Part shown: positions 25,430 to 37,960 of the stretch, piece after piece | How the letters are laid out: each line of letters starts with the position of its first letter | How positions within the stretch are numbered: the stretch's first letter is position 1 | Source of the DNA: Hydractinia symbiolongicarpus | Lineage: Eukaryota; Cnidaria; Hydrozoa; Anthoathecata; Hydractiniidae | Assembly: GCF_029227915.1 (NCBI RefSeq) | Contig: NC_079880.1 | Location: 5,272,001 to 5,336,000, forward strand | DNA: 64,000 nucleotides | Direction: 5' to 3' | Notes under the pieces: generated by a model | Told to the model about the DNA's origin: nothing | The model's database searches: none | The model's input: only the letters and a program-made list of their open reading frames with translations | Translations under genes and position numbers: made by a program

Positions 25430-26240
25430 TTAAAAAATCGTTCGGGAAATGAGTTTCTCCCTGGGTACTTTCCTTGTATACTTTTGACTATGCGGGCCGA
25501 GTCCGGGGTTTACGGGAAATGGCGGGTTTTCGTTTGCCGGCGATTAAACTTCTTTTATACAGCGTCTCATCAAAAATGAAAACATTTTTGAAAACTACAA
25601 GTCTCATGCGTTTTAGTGGTGAAAAAATAATTTAAAAAATTGTTCGGGAAATGAGTTTACTCCCTGGGTACTTTCTTTGTATACTTTTGATTAAACAGGC
25701 CGAGTCCAGGGTTTACGGGAAATGGCGGGTTTTCGTTTGCCGGCGATTAAACTTCTTTTATTCAGCGTCTCATCAAAAATGAAAACATTTTTAAAAACTA
25801 CAAGTCTCATGGGCTTTAGTGGTGAAATAATAATTTAAAAAATCGTTTGGGAAGAGAGTTTACCCCCTGGGTACTTTCTTTGTATACTTTTGACTATACG
25901 GGCCGAGTCCGGGATTTACGGGAAATGGGAGGTTTTCGTTTGCCGGCGATTAAGCTTCTTTCATTCAGCGTCTCATCAAAAATGAAAACATTTTTGAAAA
26001 CTACAAGTCTCATGCGTTTTAGTGGTGAAAAAATAATTTAAAAAATCGTTCGGGAAATGAGTTTACTCCCTGGGTACTTTCTTTGTATACTTTTGACAAT
26101 ACGGGCCGAGTCCGGGATTTACGGGAAATCGCAGGTTTTCGTTTGCCGGCGATTAAACTTCTTTTATTCAGCGTCTCATCAAAAATGAAAACATTTTTAA
26201 AAACTACAAGTCTCATGCGTTTTAGTGGTGAAAAACAAAA
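25430..26240 (+). repeat. 811-bp four-monomer tandem duplication, copy 1
   Basis: The marks gagtttctccc (25,451 and 26,262), cttttgattaaacagg and gggaagagagtttacc recur at +811 bp. Copy 1 reads gtccgggg where copy 2 reads gtccggtg. Confidence 0.82.
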
Positions 26241-27051
26241 TTAAAAAATCGTTCGGGAAATGAGTTTCTCCCTGGGTACTTTCCTTGTATACTTTTGACT
26301 ATGCGGGCCGAGTCCGGTGTTTACGGGAAATGGCGGGTTTTCGTTTGCCGGCGATTAAACTTCTTTTATACAGCGTCTCATCAAAAATGAAAACATTTTT
26401 GAAAACTACAAGTCTCATGCGTTTTAGTGGTGAAAAAATAATTTAAAAAATCGTTCGGGAAATGAGTTTACTCCCTGGGTACTTTCTTTGTATACTTTTG
26501 ATTAAACAGGCCGAGTCCAGGGTTTACGGGAAATGGCGGGTTTTCGTTTGCCGGCGATTAAACTTCTTTTATTCAGCGTCTCATCAAAAATGAAAACATT
26601 TTTAAAAACTACAAGTCTCATGGGCTTTAGTGGTGAAATAATAATTTAAAAAATCGTTTGGGAAGAGAGTTTACCCCCTGGGTACTTTCTTTGTATACTT
26701 TTGACTATACGGGCCGAGTCCGGGATTTACGGGAAATGGGAGGTTTTCGTTTGCCGGCGATTAAGCTTCTTTCATTCAGCGTCTCATCAAAAATGAAAAC
26801 ATTTTTGAAAACTACAAGTCTCATGCGTTTTAGTGGTGAAAAAATAATTTAAAAAATCGTTCGGGAAATGAGTTTACTCCCTGGGTACTTTCTTTGTATA
26901 CTTTTGACAATACGGGCCGAGTCCGGGATTTACGGGAAATCGCAGGTTTTCGTTTGCCGGCGATTAAACTTCTTTTATTCAGCGTCTCATCAAAAATGAA
27001 AACATTTTTAAAAACTACAAGTCTCATGCGTTTTAGTGGTGAAAAACAAAA
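26241..27051 (+). repeat. 811-bp four-monomer tandem duplication, copy 2
   Basis: This is the direct copy of the preceding 811 bp, ending at the gtgaaaaacaaaatt monomer that also ends copy 1. Confidence 0.82.
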
Positions 27052-28530
27052 TTAAAAAATCGTTCGGGAAATGAGTTTACTCCCTGGGTACTTTCTTTGT
27101 ATACTTTTGATTAAACAGGCCGAGTCCAGGGTTTACGGGAAATGGCGGGTTTTCGTTTGCCGGCGATTAAACCTCTTTCATTAAGCGTCTCATCAAATGT
27201 GAAAACATTTTTGAAAACTACAAGTCTCATGCGTTTTAGTGGTGAAAAAATAATTTAAAAAATCGTTCGGAAAATGAGTTTACTCCCTGGGTACTTTCTT
27301 TGTATACTTTGGACTATACGGGCCGAGTCCGGGATTTACGGGAAATCGCGGATTTTCGTTTGAGTGCGAATAAACTTCTTTTATTCAGCGTCTCATCAAA
27401 AATGAAAACATTTTTGAAAACTACAAGTCTCATGCGTTGTAGTGGTGAAAAAAATTAAAAAAATCGTTCGGAAAATGAGTTTACTCCCTGGGTACTTTCT
27501 TTGTATACTTTTGACTATACGGGCCGAGTCCGGGGTTTACGGAAAATGGCGGATTTTCGTTTGCCGGCGATTAAACTTCTTTTATTCAGCGTCTCATCAA
27601 AAATGAAAACATTTTTAAAAACTACAAGTCTCATGCGTTGTAGTTGTGAAAAAATAATTTAAAAAATCGTTCGGAAAATGAGTTTACTCCCTGGGTAATT
27701 TCTTTGTATACTTTTGACTATACGGGCCGAGTCATGGGTTTACGGGAAATGGCGGGTTTTCGTTTGCCGGCGATTAAACTTCTTTTATTCAGCGTCTCAT
27801 CAAAAATGAAAACATTTTTAAAAACTACAAGTCTCATGCGTTGTAGTTGTGAAAAAATAATTTAAAAAATCGTTCGGAAAATGAGTTTACTCCCTGGGTA
27901 CTTTCTTTGTATACTTTTGACTATACGGGCCGAGTCCGGGATTTACGGGAAATCGCAGGTTTTCGTTTGCCGGCGATTAAATTTCTTTTATTCAGCGTCT
28001 CATCAAAAATGAAAACATTTTTAAAAACTACAAGTCTCATGGGCTTTAGTGGTGAAATAATAATTTAAAAAATCGTTCGCGAAATGAGTTTCCACCCTGG
28101 GTACTTTCTTTGTATACTTTTGACTATACGGGCCGAGTCCGGGATTTACGGGAAATCGCAGGTTTTCGTTTGCCGGCGATTAAACTTCTTTTATTCAGCG
28201 TCTCATCAAAAATGAAAACATTTTTGAAAACTACAACTCTCATGCGTTTTAGTGGTGAAAAAATAATTTAAAAAATCGTTCGGGAAATGAGTTTCTCCCT
28301 GGGTACTTTCCTTGTATACTTTTGACTATGCGGGCCGAGTCCGGGGTTTACGGGAAATGGCGGGTTTTCGTTTGCCGGCGAATAAACTTCTTTTATACAG
28401 CGTCTCATCAAAAATGAAAACATTTTTGAAAACTACAAGTCTCATGCGTTTTAGTGGTGAAAAAATAATTTAAAAAATCGTTCGGGAAATGAGTTTACTC
28501 CCTGGGTACTTTCTTTGTATACTTTTAATT

Positions 28531-28543
28531 AAACAGGTTTTCG
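28531..28543 (+). other. 30-bp deletion junction, C1
   Basis: The monomer reads cttttaattaaacagg directly followed by ttttcgtttgcc. Compared with the parental form near 25,690-25,735, 30 bp between acagg and ttttcg are missing, with gg at both ends of the break. The break is between 28,537 and 28,538. It is inherited at the same place in all three C copies. Confidence 0.88.
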
Positions 28544-28741
28544 TTTGCCGGCGATTAAACTTCTTTTATTCAGCGTCTCATCAAAAATGAAAACATTTTT
28601 AAAAACTACAAGTCTCATGGGCTTTAGTGGTGAAATAATAATTTAAAAAATCGTTTGGGAAATGAGTTTACCCCCTGGGTACTTTCTTTGTATACTTTTG
28701 ACTATACGGGCCGAGTCCGGGATTTACGGGAAATCGGAGGT

Positions 28742-30773
28742 TTTCGTTTGCCGGCGATTAAGCTTCTTTCATTCAGCGTCTCATCAAAAATGAAAACATT
28801 TTTGAAAACTACAAGTCTCATGCGTTTTAGTGGTGAAAAAATAATTTAAAAAATCGTTCGGGAAATGAGTTTACTCCCTGGGTACTTTCTTTGTATACTT
28901 TTGACAATACGGGCCGAGTCCGGGATTTACGGGAAATCGCAGGTTTTCGTTTGCCGGCGATTAAACTTCTTTTATTCAGCGTCTCATCAAAAATGAAAAC
29001 ATTTTTAAAAACTAAAAGTCTCATGCGTTTTAGTGGTGAAAAACAAGATTAAAAAATCGTTCGGGAAATGAGTTTACTCCATAGGTACTTTCTTTGTATA
29101 CATTCGACTATACGGGCCAAGCCCGGGATTTACGGGAAATCGCGGGATTTCGTTTGCCGGCGATTAAACCTCTTTCATTAAGCGTCTCATCAAATATGAA
29201 AACATTTTTGAAAACTACAAGTCTCATGCGTTTTAGTGGTGAAAAAATAATTTAAAAAATCGTTCGGAAAATGAGTTTACTCCCTGGGTACTTTCTTTGT
29301 ATACTTTGGACTATACGGGCCGAGTCCGGGATTTACGGGAAATCGCGGATTTTCGTTTGACTGCGAATAAACTTCTTTTATTCAGCGTCTCATCAAAAAT
29401 GAAAACATTTTTGAAAACTACAAGTCTCATGCGTTGTAGTGGTGAAAAAAATAATTTAAAAAATCGTTCGGAAAATGAGTTTACTCCCTGGGTACTTTCT
29501 TTGTATACTTTTGACTATACGGGCCGAGTCCGGGGTTTACGGGAAATGGCGGGTTTTCGTTTGCCGGCGATTAAACTTCTTTTATTCAGCGTCTCATCAA
29601 AAATGAAAACATTTTTAAAAACTACAAGTCTCATGCGTTGTAGTTGTGAAAAAATAATTTAAAAAATCGTTCGGAAAATGAGTTTACTCCCTGGGTAATT
29701 TCTTTGTATACTTTTGACTATACGGGCCGAGTCATGGGTTTACGGGAAATGGCGGGTTTTCGTTTGCCGGCGATTAAGCTTCTTTCATTCAGCGTCTCAT
29801 CAAAAATGAAAACATTTTTGAAAACTACAAGTCTCATGCGTTTTAGTGGTGAAAAAATAATTTAAAAAATCGTTCGGGAAATGAGTTTACTCCCTGGGTA
29901 CTTTCTTTGTATACTTTTGACAATACGGGCCGAGTCCGGGATTTACGGGAAATCGCAGGTTTTCGTTTGCCGGCGATTAAACTTCTTTTATTCAGCGTCT
30001 CATCAAAAATTAAAACATTTTTAAAAACTAAAAGTCTCATGCGTTTTAGTGGTGAAAAACAAGATTAAAAAATCGTTCGGGAAATGAGTTTACTCCATAG
30101 GTACTTTCTTTGTATACATTCGACTATACGGGCCAAGCCCGGGATTTACGGGAAATCGCGGGATTTCGTTTGCCGGCGATTAAACCTCTTTCATTAAGCG
30201 TGTCATCAAATATGAAAACATTTTTGAAAACTACAAGTCTCATGCGTTTTAGTGGTGAAAAAATAATTTAAAAAATCGTTCGGAAAATGAGTTTACTCCC
30301 TGGGTACTTTCTTTGTATACTTTGGACTATACGGGCCGAGTCCGGGATTTACGGGAAATCGCGGATTCTCGTTTGAGTGCGAATAAACTTCTTTTATTCA
30401 GCGTCTCATCAAAAATGAAAACATTTTTGAAAACTACAAGTCTCATGCGTTGTAGTGGTGAAAAAAATAATTTAAAAAATCGTTCGGAAAATGAGTTTAC
30501 TCCCTGGGTACTTTCTTTGTATACTTTTGACTATACGGGCCGAGTCCGGCGTTTACGGGAAATGGCGGGTTTTCGTTTGCCGGCGATTAAACTTCTTTTA
30601 TTCAGCGTCTCATCAAAAATGAAAACATTTTTAAAAACTACAAGTCTCATGCGTTGTAGTTGTGAAAAAATAATTTAAAAAATCGTTCGGAAAATGAGTT
30701 TACTCCCAGGGTAATTTCCTTGTATACTTTTGACTATACGGGCCGAGTCATGGGTTTACGCGAAATGGCGGGT
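28742..30773 (+). repeat. 1,016-bp five-monomer tandem duplication inside C1
   Basis: Two copies, 28,742-29,757 and 29,758-30,773, share gcgattaagcttctttc, ctaaaagtctcatgcg, gaaaaacaagatt and the seven-A variant gtgaaaaaaataat. They differ by small changes (ttgactgcg against ttgagtgcg, and aaaaatgaaaac against aaaaattaaaac). The unit is 1,015 + 1 bp because of the extra A. Both copies are inherited in C2 (37,961-39,992) and C3 (48,863-50,894), so this duplication predates the triplication. Confidence 0.87.
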
Positions 30774-31538
30774 TTTCGTTTGCCGGCGATTTAACTTCTT
30801 TTTTTCAGCGTCTCATCAAAAATGAAAACATTTTTAAAAACTATAAGTCTCATGGGTTTTAGTGGTGAAATAATAATTTAAAAAATCGTTCGGGAAATGA
30901 GTTTACATCCCAGGTACTTTCTTTACTATACGGGCCGAGTCCGGGATTTACGGAAATCGCAGGTTTTCGTTTGCCGGCGATTAAACTTCTTTTATTCAGC
31001 GTCTCATCAAAAATGAAAACATTTTTGAAAACTACAAGTCTCATGCGTTTTAGTGGTGAAAAAATAATTTAAAAAATCGTTCGGGAAATGAGTTTACTCC
31101 CTGGGTACTTTCTTTGTATACTTTTGACAATACGGGCCGAGTCCGGGATTTACGGGAAATCGCAGGTTTTCGTTTGCCGGCGATTTAACTTCTTTTTTTC
31201 AGCGTCTCATCAAAAAAGAAAACATTTTTAAAAACTACAAGTCTCATGCGTTGTAGTAGTGAAAAAATAATTTAAAAAATCGTTCGAAAAATGAGTTTAC
31301 TCCCTGGGTAATTTCTTTGTATACTTTTGACTATACGGGCCGAGTCCGGGGTTTACGGGAAATGGCGGGTTTTCGTTTGCCGGCGATTAAACCTCTTTTA
31401 TTCAGCGTCTCATCAAAAATGAAAACATTTTTAAAAACTACAAGTCTCATGGGCTTTAGTGGTGAAATAGTAATTTAAAAAATCGTTCGGGAAATGAGTT
31501 TACACCCTGGGTACTTTCTTTGTATACTTTTGACTATA

Positions 31539-31551
31539 CGGACCGAGTCCG
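31539..31551. other. GC-rich mini-hairpin, CGGAC-CGA-GTCCG form
   Basis: At the homologous site, monomers reading ggaccgagtccggg (between about 31.5 and 54.3 kb) pair perfectly as CGGAC with GTCCG. The variant CGGAC-TGA-GTCCG near 3,597 and 24,277 also pairs perfectly. Together with the CGGGC/GCCCG form this is a compensatory pair of changes. Other monomers (gggtcgagtcc, cgagccaagccc) do not pair fully, so the constraint is not absolute. Confidence 0.55.
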
Positions 31552-33000
31552 GGATTTACGGGAAATGGCGGGTTTTCGTTTGCCGGCGATTTAACTTCTT
31601 TTTTTCAGCGTCTCATCAAAAATGAAAACATTTTTAAAAACTATAAGTCTCATGCGTTTTAGTGGTGAAAAAATAATTTAAAAAATCGTTCGGAAAATGA
31701 GTTTACTCCCTGGGTAATTTCTTTGTATACTTTTGACTATACGGGCCGAGTCAGGGGTTTACGGGAAATGGCGGGTTTTCGTTTGCCGGCGTTTAAACTT
31801 CTTTTATTTAGCGTCTCATCAAAAATGAAAACATTTTTAAAAACTACAAGTCTCATGGGCTTTAGTGGTGAAATAATAATTTAAAAAATCGTTCGGGAAA
31901 TGAGTTTACACCCTGGGTACTTTCTTTGTATACATTCGACTATACGGGCCAAGCCCGGGATTTACGGGAAATCGCGGGTTTTCGTTTTCCGGCGATTAAA
32001 CCTCTTTCATTAAACGTCTCATCAAAAATGAAAACATTTTTGAAAACTACAAGTCTCATGCGTTTTAGTGGTGAAATAATAATTTAAAAAATCGTTCGGG
32101 AAATGAGTTTACATCCCAGGTACTTTCTTTACTATACGGGCCGAGTCCGGGATTTACGGAAATCGCAGGTTTTCGTTTGCCGGCGATTAAACTTCTTTTA
32201 TTCAGCGTCTCATCAAAAATGAAAACATTTTTGAAAACTACAAGTCTCATGCGTTTTAGTGGTGAAAAAATAATTTAAAAAATCGTTCGGGAAATGAGTT
32301 TACTCCCTGGGTACTTTCTTTGTATACTTTTGACAATACGGGCCGAGTCCGGGATTTACGGGAAATCGCAGGTTTTCGTTTGCCGGCGATTTAACTTCTT
32401 TTTTTCAGCGTCTCATCAAAAAAGAAAACATTTTTAAAAACTACAAGTCTCATGCGTTGTAGTAGTGAAAAAATAATTTAAAAAATCGTTCGAAAAATGA
32501 GTTTACTCCCTGGGTAATTTCTTTGTATACTTTTGACTATACGGGCCGAGTCCGGGGTTTACGGGAAATGGCGGGTTTTCGTTTGCCGGCGATTAAACCT
32601 CTTTTATTCAGCGTCTCATCAAAAATGAAAACATTTTTAAAAACTACAAGTCTCATGGGCTTTAGTGGTGAAATAGTAATTTAAAAAATCGTTCGGGAAA
32701 TGAGTTTACACCCTGGGTACTTTCTTTGTATACTTTTGACTATACGGACCGAGTCCGGGATTTACGGGAAATGGCGGGTTTTCGTTTGCCGGCGATTTAA
32801 CTTCTTTTTTTCAGCGTCTCATCAAAAATGAAAACATTTTTAAAAACTATAAGTCTCATGCGTTTTAGTGGTGAAAAAATAATTTAAAAAATCGTTCGGA
32901 AAATGAGTTTACTCCCTGGGTAATTTCTTTGTATACTTTTGACTATACGGGCCGAGTCAGGGGTTTACGGGAAATGGCGGGTTTTCGTTTGCCGGCGTTT

Positions 33001-33016
33001 AAACTTCTCATGCGTT
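33001..33016 (+). other. Out-of-register junction (51-bp deletion)
   Basis: The sequence jumps from ggcgtttaaacttct directly to catgcgttgtag, so 51 bp covering the dyad and cagcgtctcatc are missing from this monomer. Both broken ends carry tct (aacttct and aagtct), a 3-base microhomology. It sits exactly at the boundary between the two 1,764-bp segments of C1, so it records the join made by that duplication. It is unique in the window. Confidence 0.88.
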
Positions 33017-36000
33017 GTAGTAGTGAAAAAATAATTTAAAAAATCGTTCGAAAAATGAGTTTACTCCCTGGGTAATTTCTTTGTATACTTTTGACTATAC
33101 GGGCCGAGTCCGGGGTTTACGGGAAATGGCGGGTTTTCGTTTGCCGGCGATTAAACCTCTTTTATTCAGCGTCTCATCAAAAATGAAAACATTTTTAAAA
33201 ACTACAAGTCTCATGGGCTTTAGTGGTGAAATAGTAATTTAAAAAATCGTTCGGGAAATGAGTTTACACCCTGGGTACTTTCTTTGTATACTTTTGACTA
33301 TACGGACCGAGTCCGGGATTTACGGGAAATGGCGGGTTTTCGTTTGCCGGCGATTTAACTTCTTTTTTTCAGCGTCTCATCAAAAATGAAAACATTTTTA
33401 AAAACTATAAGTCTCATGCGTTTTAGTGGTGAAAAAATAATTTAAAAAATCGTTCGGAAAATGAGTTTACTCCCTGGGTAATTTCTTTGTATACTTTTGA
33501 CTATACGGGCCGAGTCAGGGGTTTACGGGAAATGGCGGGTTTTCGTTTGCCGGCGTTTAAACTTCTTTTATTTAGCGTCTCATCAAAAATGAAAACATTT
33601 TTAAAAACTACAAGTCTCATGGGCTTTAGTGGTGAAATAATAATTTAAAAAATCGTTCGGGAAATGAGTTTACACCCTGGGTACTTTCTTTGTATACATT
33701 CGACTATACGGGCCAAGCCCGGGATTTACGGGAAATCGCGGGTTTTCGTTTTCCGGCGATTAAACCTCTTTCATTAAACGTCTCATCAAAAATGAAAACA
33801 TTTTTGAAAACTACAAGTCTCATGCGTTTTAGTGGTGAAATAATAATTTAAAAAATCGTTCGGGAAATGAGTTTACATCCCAGGTACTTTCTTTACTATA
33901 CGGGCCGAGTCCGGGATTTACGGAAATCGCAGGTTTTCGTTTGCCGGCGATTAAACTTCTTTTATTCAGCGTCTCATCAAAAATGAAAACATTTTTGAAA
34001 ACTACAAGTCTCATGCGTTTTAGTGGTGAAAAAATAATTTAAAAAATCGTTCGGGAAATGAGTTTACTCCCTGGGTACTTTCTTTGTATACTTTTGACAA
34101 TACGGGCCGAGTCCGGGATTTACGGGAAATCGCAGGTTTTCGTTTGCCGGCGATTTAACTTCTTTTTTTCAGCGTCTCATCAAAAAAGAAAACATTTTTA
34201 AAAACTACAAGTCTCATGCGTTGTAGTAGTGAAAAAATAATTTAAAAAATCGTTCGAAAAATGAGTTTACTCCCTGGGTAATTTCTTTGTATACTTTTGA
34301 CTATACGGGCCGAGTCCGGGGTTTACGGGAAATGGCGGGTTTTCGTTTGCCGGCGATTAAACCTCTTTTATTCAGCGTCTCATCAAAAATGAAAACATTT
34401 TTAAAAACTACAAGTCTCATGGGCTTTAGTGGTGAAATAGTAATTTAAAAAATCGTTCGGGAAATGAGTTTACACCCTGGGTACTTTCTTTGTATACTTT
34501 TGACTATACGGACCGAGTCCGGGATTTACGGGAAATGGCGGGTTTTCGTTTGCCGGCGATTTAACTTCTTTTTTTCAGCGTCTCATCAAAAATGAAAACA
34601 TTTTTAAAAACTATAAGTCTCATGCGTTTTAGTGGTGAAAAAATAATTTAAAAAATCGTTCGGAAAATGAGTTTACTCCCTGGGTAATTTCTTTGTATAC
34701 TTTTGACTATACGGGCCGAGTCAGGGGTTTACGGGAAATGGCGGGTTTTCGTTTGCCGGCGTTTAAACTTCTTTTATTCAGCGTCTCATCAAAAATGAAA
34801 ACATTTTTAAAAACTACAAGTCTCATGGGCTTTAGTGGTGAAATAATAATTTAAAAAATCGTTCGGGAAATGAGTTTACACCCTGGGTACTTTCTTTGTA
34901 TACTTTTGACTATACGGACCGAGTCCGGGATTTACGGGAAATGGCGGGTTTTCGTTTGCCGGCGATTTAACTTCTTTTTTTCAGCGTCTCATCAAAAATG
35001 AAAACATTTTTAAAAACTATAAGTCTCATGGGTTTTAGTGGTGAAAAAATAATTTAAAAAATCGTTCGGGAAATGAGTTTACTCCCTGGGTACTTTCTTT
35101 GTATACTTTTGACCATACGGGCCAAGCCGAGATTTACGGGAAATCGCGGGTTTTCGTTTGCCGGCGATTAAACTTCTTTTATTCAGCGTTTCATCAAAAA
35201 TGAAAACATTTTTAAAAACTACAAGTCTTATGCGTTTTAGTGGTGAAAAAATAATTTAAAAAATCGTTCAGGAAATGAGTTTACTCACAGGGTACTTTCT
35301 TTGTATACATTCGACTATACGGGCCACGCCCGGGATTTACGGGAAATCGCGGGTTTTCGTTTTCCAGCGATTAAACCTCTTTCATTAAGCGTCTCATCAA
35401 AAATGAAAACATTTTTGAAAACTACAAGTCTCATGCATTTTAGTGGTGAAAAAATAATTCAAAAAATCGTTCGGGAAATAAGTTTACTCCCTGGGTACTT
35501 TCTTTGTATACATTCGACTATACGGGCCAAGCCCCGGATTTACGGGAAAACGCGGGATTTCGTTTGCCGGCGATTAAACTTCTTTCATTAAGCGTCTCAT
35601 CAAAAATGAAAACATTTTTGAAAACTACAAGTCTCATGCGTTTAGTGGTAAAAAAATAATATAAAAAATCGTTCGGGAAATGAGTTTACTCCCTGGGTAC
35701 TTTCTTTGTATACTTTTGACTATACGGGTCGAGTCCGGGGTTTACGGGAAATGGCGGGTTTTCGTTTGCCGGCGATTAAACTTCTTTTATTCAGCGTCTC
35801 ATCAAAAATGAAAACATTTTTGAAAACTACAAGTCTTATGCGTTTTAGTGGTGAAAAAATAATTTAAAAAATCGTTCAGGAAATAAGTTTACTCACAGGG
35901 TACTTTCTTTGTATACATTCGACTATACGGGCCAAGCCCGGGATTTACGGGAAATCGCGGGTTTTCGTTTTCCGGCGATTAAACCTCTTTCATTAAACGT

Positions 36001-37749
36001 CTCATCAAAAATGAAAACATTTTTGAAAACTACAGGTCTCATGCGTTTTAGTGGTGAAGAAAAAATTTAAAAAATCGTTAGGGAAATGAGTTTACTCCCT
36101 GGGTACTTTCTTTGTATACTTTTGACTATACGGGTCGAGTCCGGGGTTTACGGGAAATGGCGGGTTTTCGTTTGCCGGCGATTAAACTTCTTTTATTCAG
36201 CGTCTCATCAAAAATGAAAACATTTTTAAAAACTACAAGTCTTATACGTTTTAGTGGTGAAAAAATAATTTAAAAAATCGTTCAGGAAATAAGTTTACTC
36301 ACAAGGTACTTTCTTTGTATACATTCGACTATACGAGCCAAGCCCGGGATTTACGGGAAATCGCGGGTTTTCGTTTTCCGGCGATTAAACCTCTTTCATT
36401 AAACGTCTCATCAAAAATGAAAACATTTTTGAAAACTACAGGTCTCATGCGTTTTAGTGGTGAAGAAAAAAATTAAAAAATCGTTCGGGAAATGAGTTTA
36501 CTCCCTGGGTACTTTCTTTGTATACTTTTGACAATACGGGCCGAGTCCGGGATTTACGGGAAATCGCAGGTTTTCGTTTGCCGGCGATTAAACCTCTTTT
36601 ATTCAGCGTCTCATCAAAAATGAAAACATTTTTAAAAACTACAAGTCTCATGGGCTTTAGTGGTGAAATAATAATTTAAAAAATCGTTCTGGAAATGAGT
36701 TTACACCCTGGGTACTTTCTTTGTATACTTTTGACTATACGGACCGAGTCCGGGATTTACGGGAAATGGCGGGTTTTCGTTTGCCGGCGATTTAACTTCT
36801 TTTTTCAGCGTCTCATCAAAAATGAAAACATTTTCAAAAACTATAAGTCTCATGCGTTTTAGTGGTGAAAAAATAATTTAAAAAATCGTTCAAAAAATGA
36901 GTTTACTCCCTGGGTAATTTCTTTGTATACTTTTGACTATACGGGCCGAGTCAGGGGTTTACGGGAAATGGCGGGTTTTCGTTTGCCGGCGATTAAACTT
37001 CTTTTATTCAGCGTCTCATCAAAAATGAAAACATTTTTAAAAACTACAAGTCTCATGCGTTGTAGTTGTGAAAAAATAATTTAAAAAATCGTTCGGAAAA
37101 TGAGTTTACTCCCTGGGTACTTTCTTTGTATACTTTTGACTATACGGGCCGAGTCCGGGATTTACGGGAAATCGCAGGTTTTCGTTTGCCGGCGATTAAA
37201 TTTCTTTTATTCAGCGTCTCATCAAAAATGAAAACATTTTTAAAAACTACAAGTCTCATGGGCTTTAGTGGTGAAATAATAATTTAAAAAATCGTTCGCG
37301 AAATGAGTTTCCACCCTGGGTACTTTCTTTGTATACTTTTGACTATACGGGCCGAGTCCGGGATTTACGGGAAATCGCAGGTTTTCGTTTGCCGGCGATT
37401 AAACTTCTTTTATTCAGCGTCTCATCAAAAATGAAAACATTTTTGAAAACTACAACTCTCATGCGTTTTAGTGGTGAAAAAATAATTTAAAAAATCGTTC
37501 GGGAAATGAGTTTCTCCCTGGGTACTTTCCTTGTATACTTTTGACTATGCGGGCCGAGTCCGGGGTTTACGGGAAATGGCGGGTTTTCGTTTGCCGGCGA
37601 ATAAACTTCTTTTATACAGCGTCTCATCAAAAATGAAAACATTTTTGAAAACTACAAGTCTCATGCGTTTTAGTGGTGAAAAAATAATTTAAAAAATCGT
37701 TCGGGAAATGAGTTTACTCCCTGGGTACTTTCTTTGTATACTTTTAATT

Positions 37750-37762
37750 AAACAGGTTTTCG
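37750..37762 (+). other. 30-bp deletion junction, C2
   Basis: This is the identical junction to 28,537, at +9,219 bp. Confidence 0.88.
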
Positions 37763-37960
37763 TTTGCCGGCGATTAAACTTCTTTTATTCAGCGTCTCAT
37801 CAAAAATGAAAACATTTTTAAAAACTACAAGTCTCATGGGCTTTAGTGGTGAAATAATAATTTAAAAAATCGTTTGGGAAATGAGTTTACCCCCTGGGTA
37901 CTTTCTTTGTATACTTTTGACTATACGGGCCGAGTCCGGGATTTACGGGAAATCGGAGGT

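Larger units (their letters stand above)
24775..27754 (+). repeat. Satellite segment between A2 and the C triplication
   Basis: This is about 15 monomers of the same family. The first part (24,775-25,430) introduces a gtttggg / ccccctgggtac / gaaatcggagg / gcgattaagcttc monomer, which recurs with slight changes at about 25,850, 26,660, 28,660, 37,880 and 48,780. The stretch around 25,200-25,850 matches 28,040-28,690 at an offset of 2,838 bp. It preserves the undeleted ancestor of the 30-bp deletion described at 28,537. Confidence 0.8.
31245..34770 (+). repeat. Amplified sub-block in C1 (four copies, one truncated)
   Basis: The marker catgcgttgtagtagtg occurs at 31,245, 32,451, 33,009 and 34,215. 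The spacings are 1,206 bp (six monomers including one short), 558 bp (truncated) and 1,206 bp. The 1,764-bp segment 31,245-33,008 is therefore repeated at 33,009-34,772. The private mark tttatttagcg (31,806 and 33,570) is in both halves but not in C2. C2 has the marker twice and C3 once. Confidence 0.88.
27755..36973 (+). repeat. Giant tandem triplication, copy C1 (~9.2 kb)
   Basis: C1 matches C2 at an offset of 9,219 bp from 27,755 to about 33.0 kb and at 7,455 bp after about 34.5 kb. The change of 1,764 bp is a further tandem duplication inside C1. Shared private marks include the 30-bp deletion (28,537), ttgactgcgaataaac, caaaaattaaaacat, gagtccggcgttt and gccacgcccggg. Its right end joins C2 through a crossover located in 36,955-36,991. 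Left of it the sequence follows the pattern seen at 44.4 kb, and right of it the pattern of 27.75 kb. Confidence 0.9.

Noticed and set aside
29297-29662. Plus-strand open frames of about 120 codons (also at 30,313, 38,516, 39,532, 49,418, 50,434 and 63,203)
   Set aside because: In the C copies an extra A near 29,450 (seven A instead of six) makes that one monomer 204 bp, so the frame accidentally reads through two units. The product is just the satellite translated twice.
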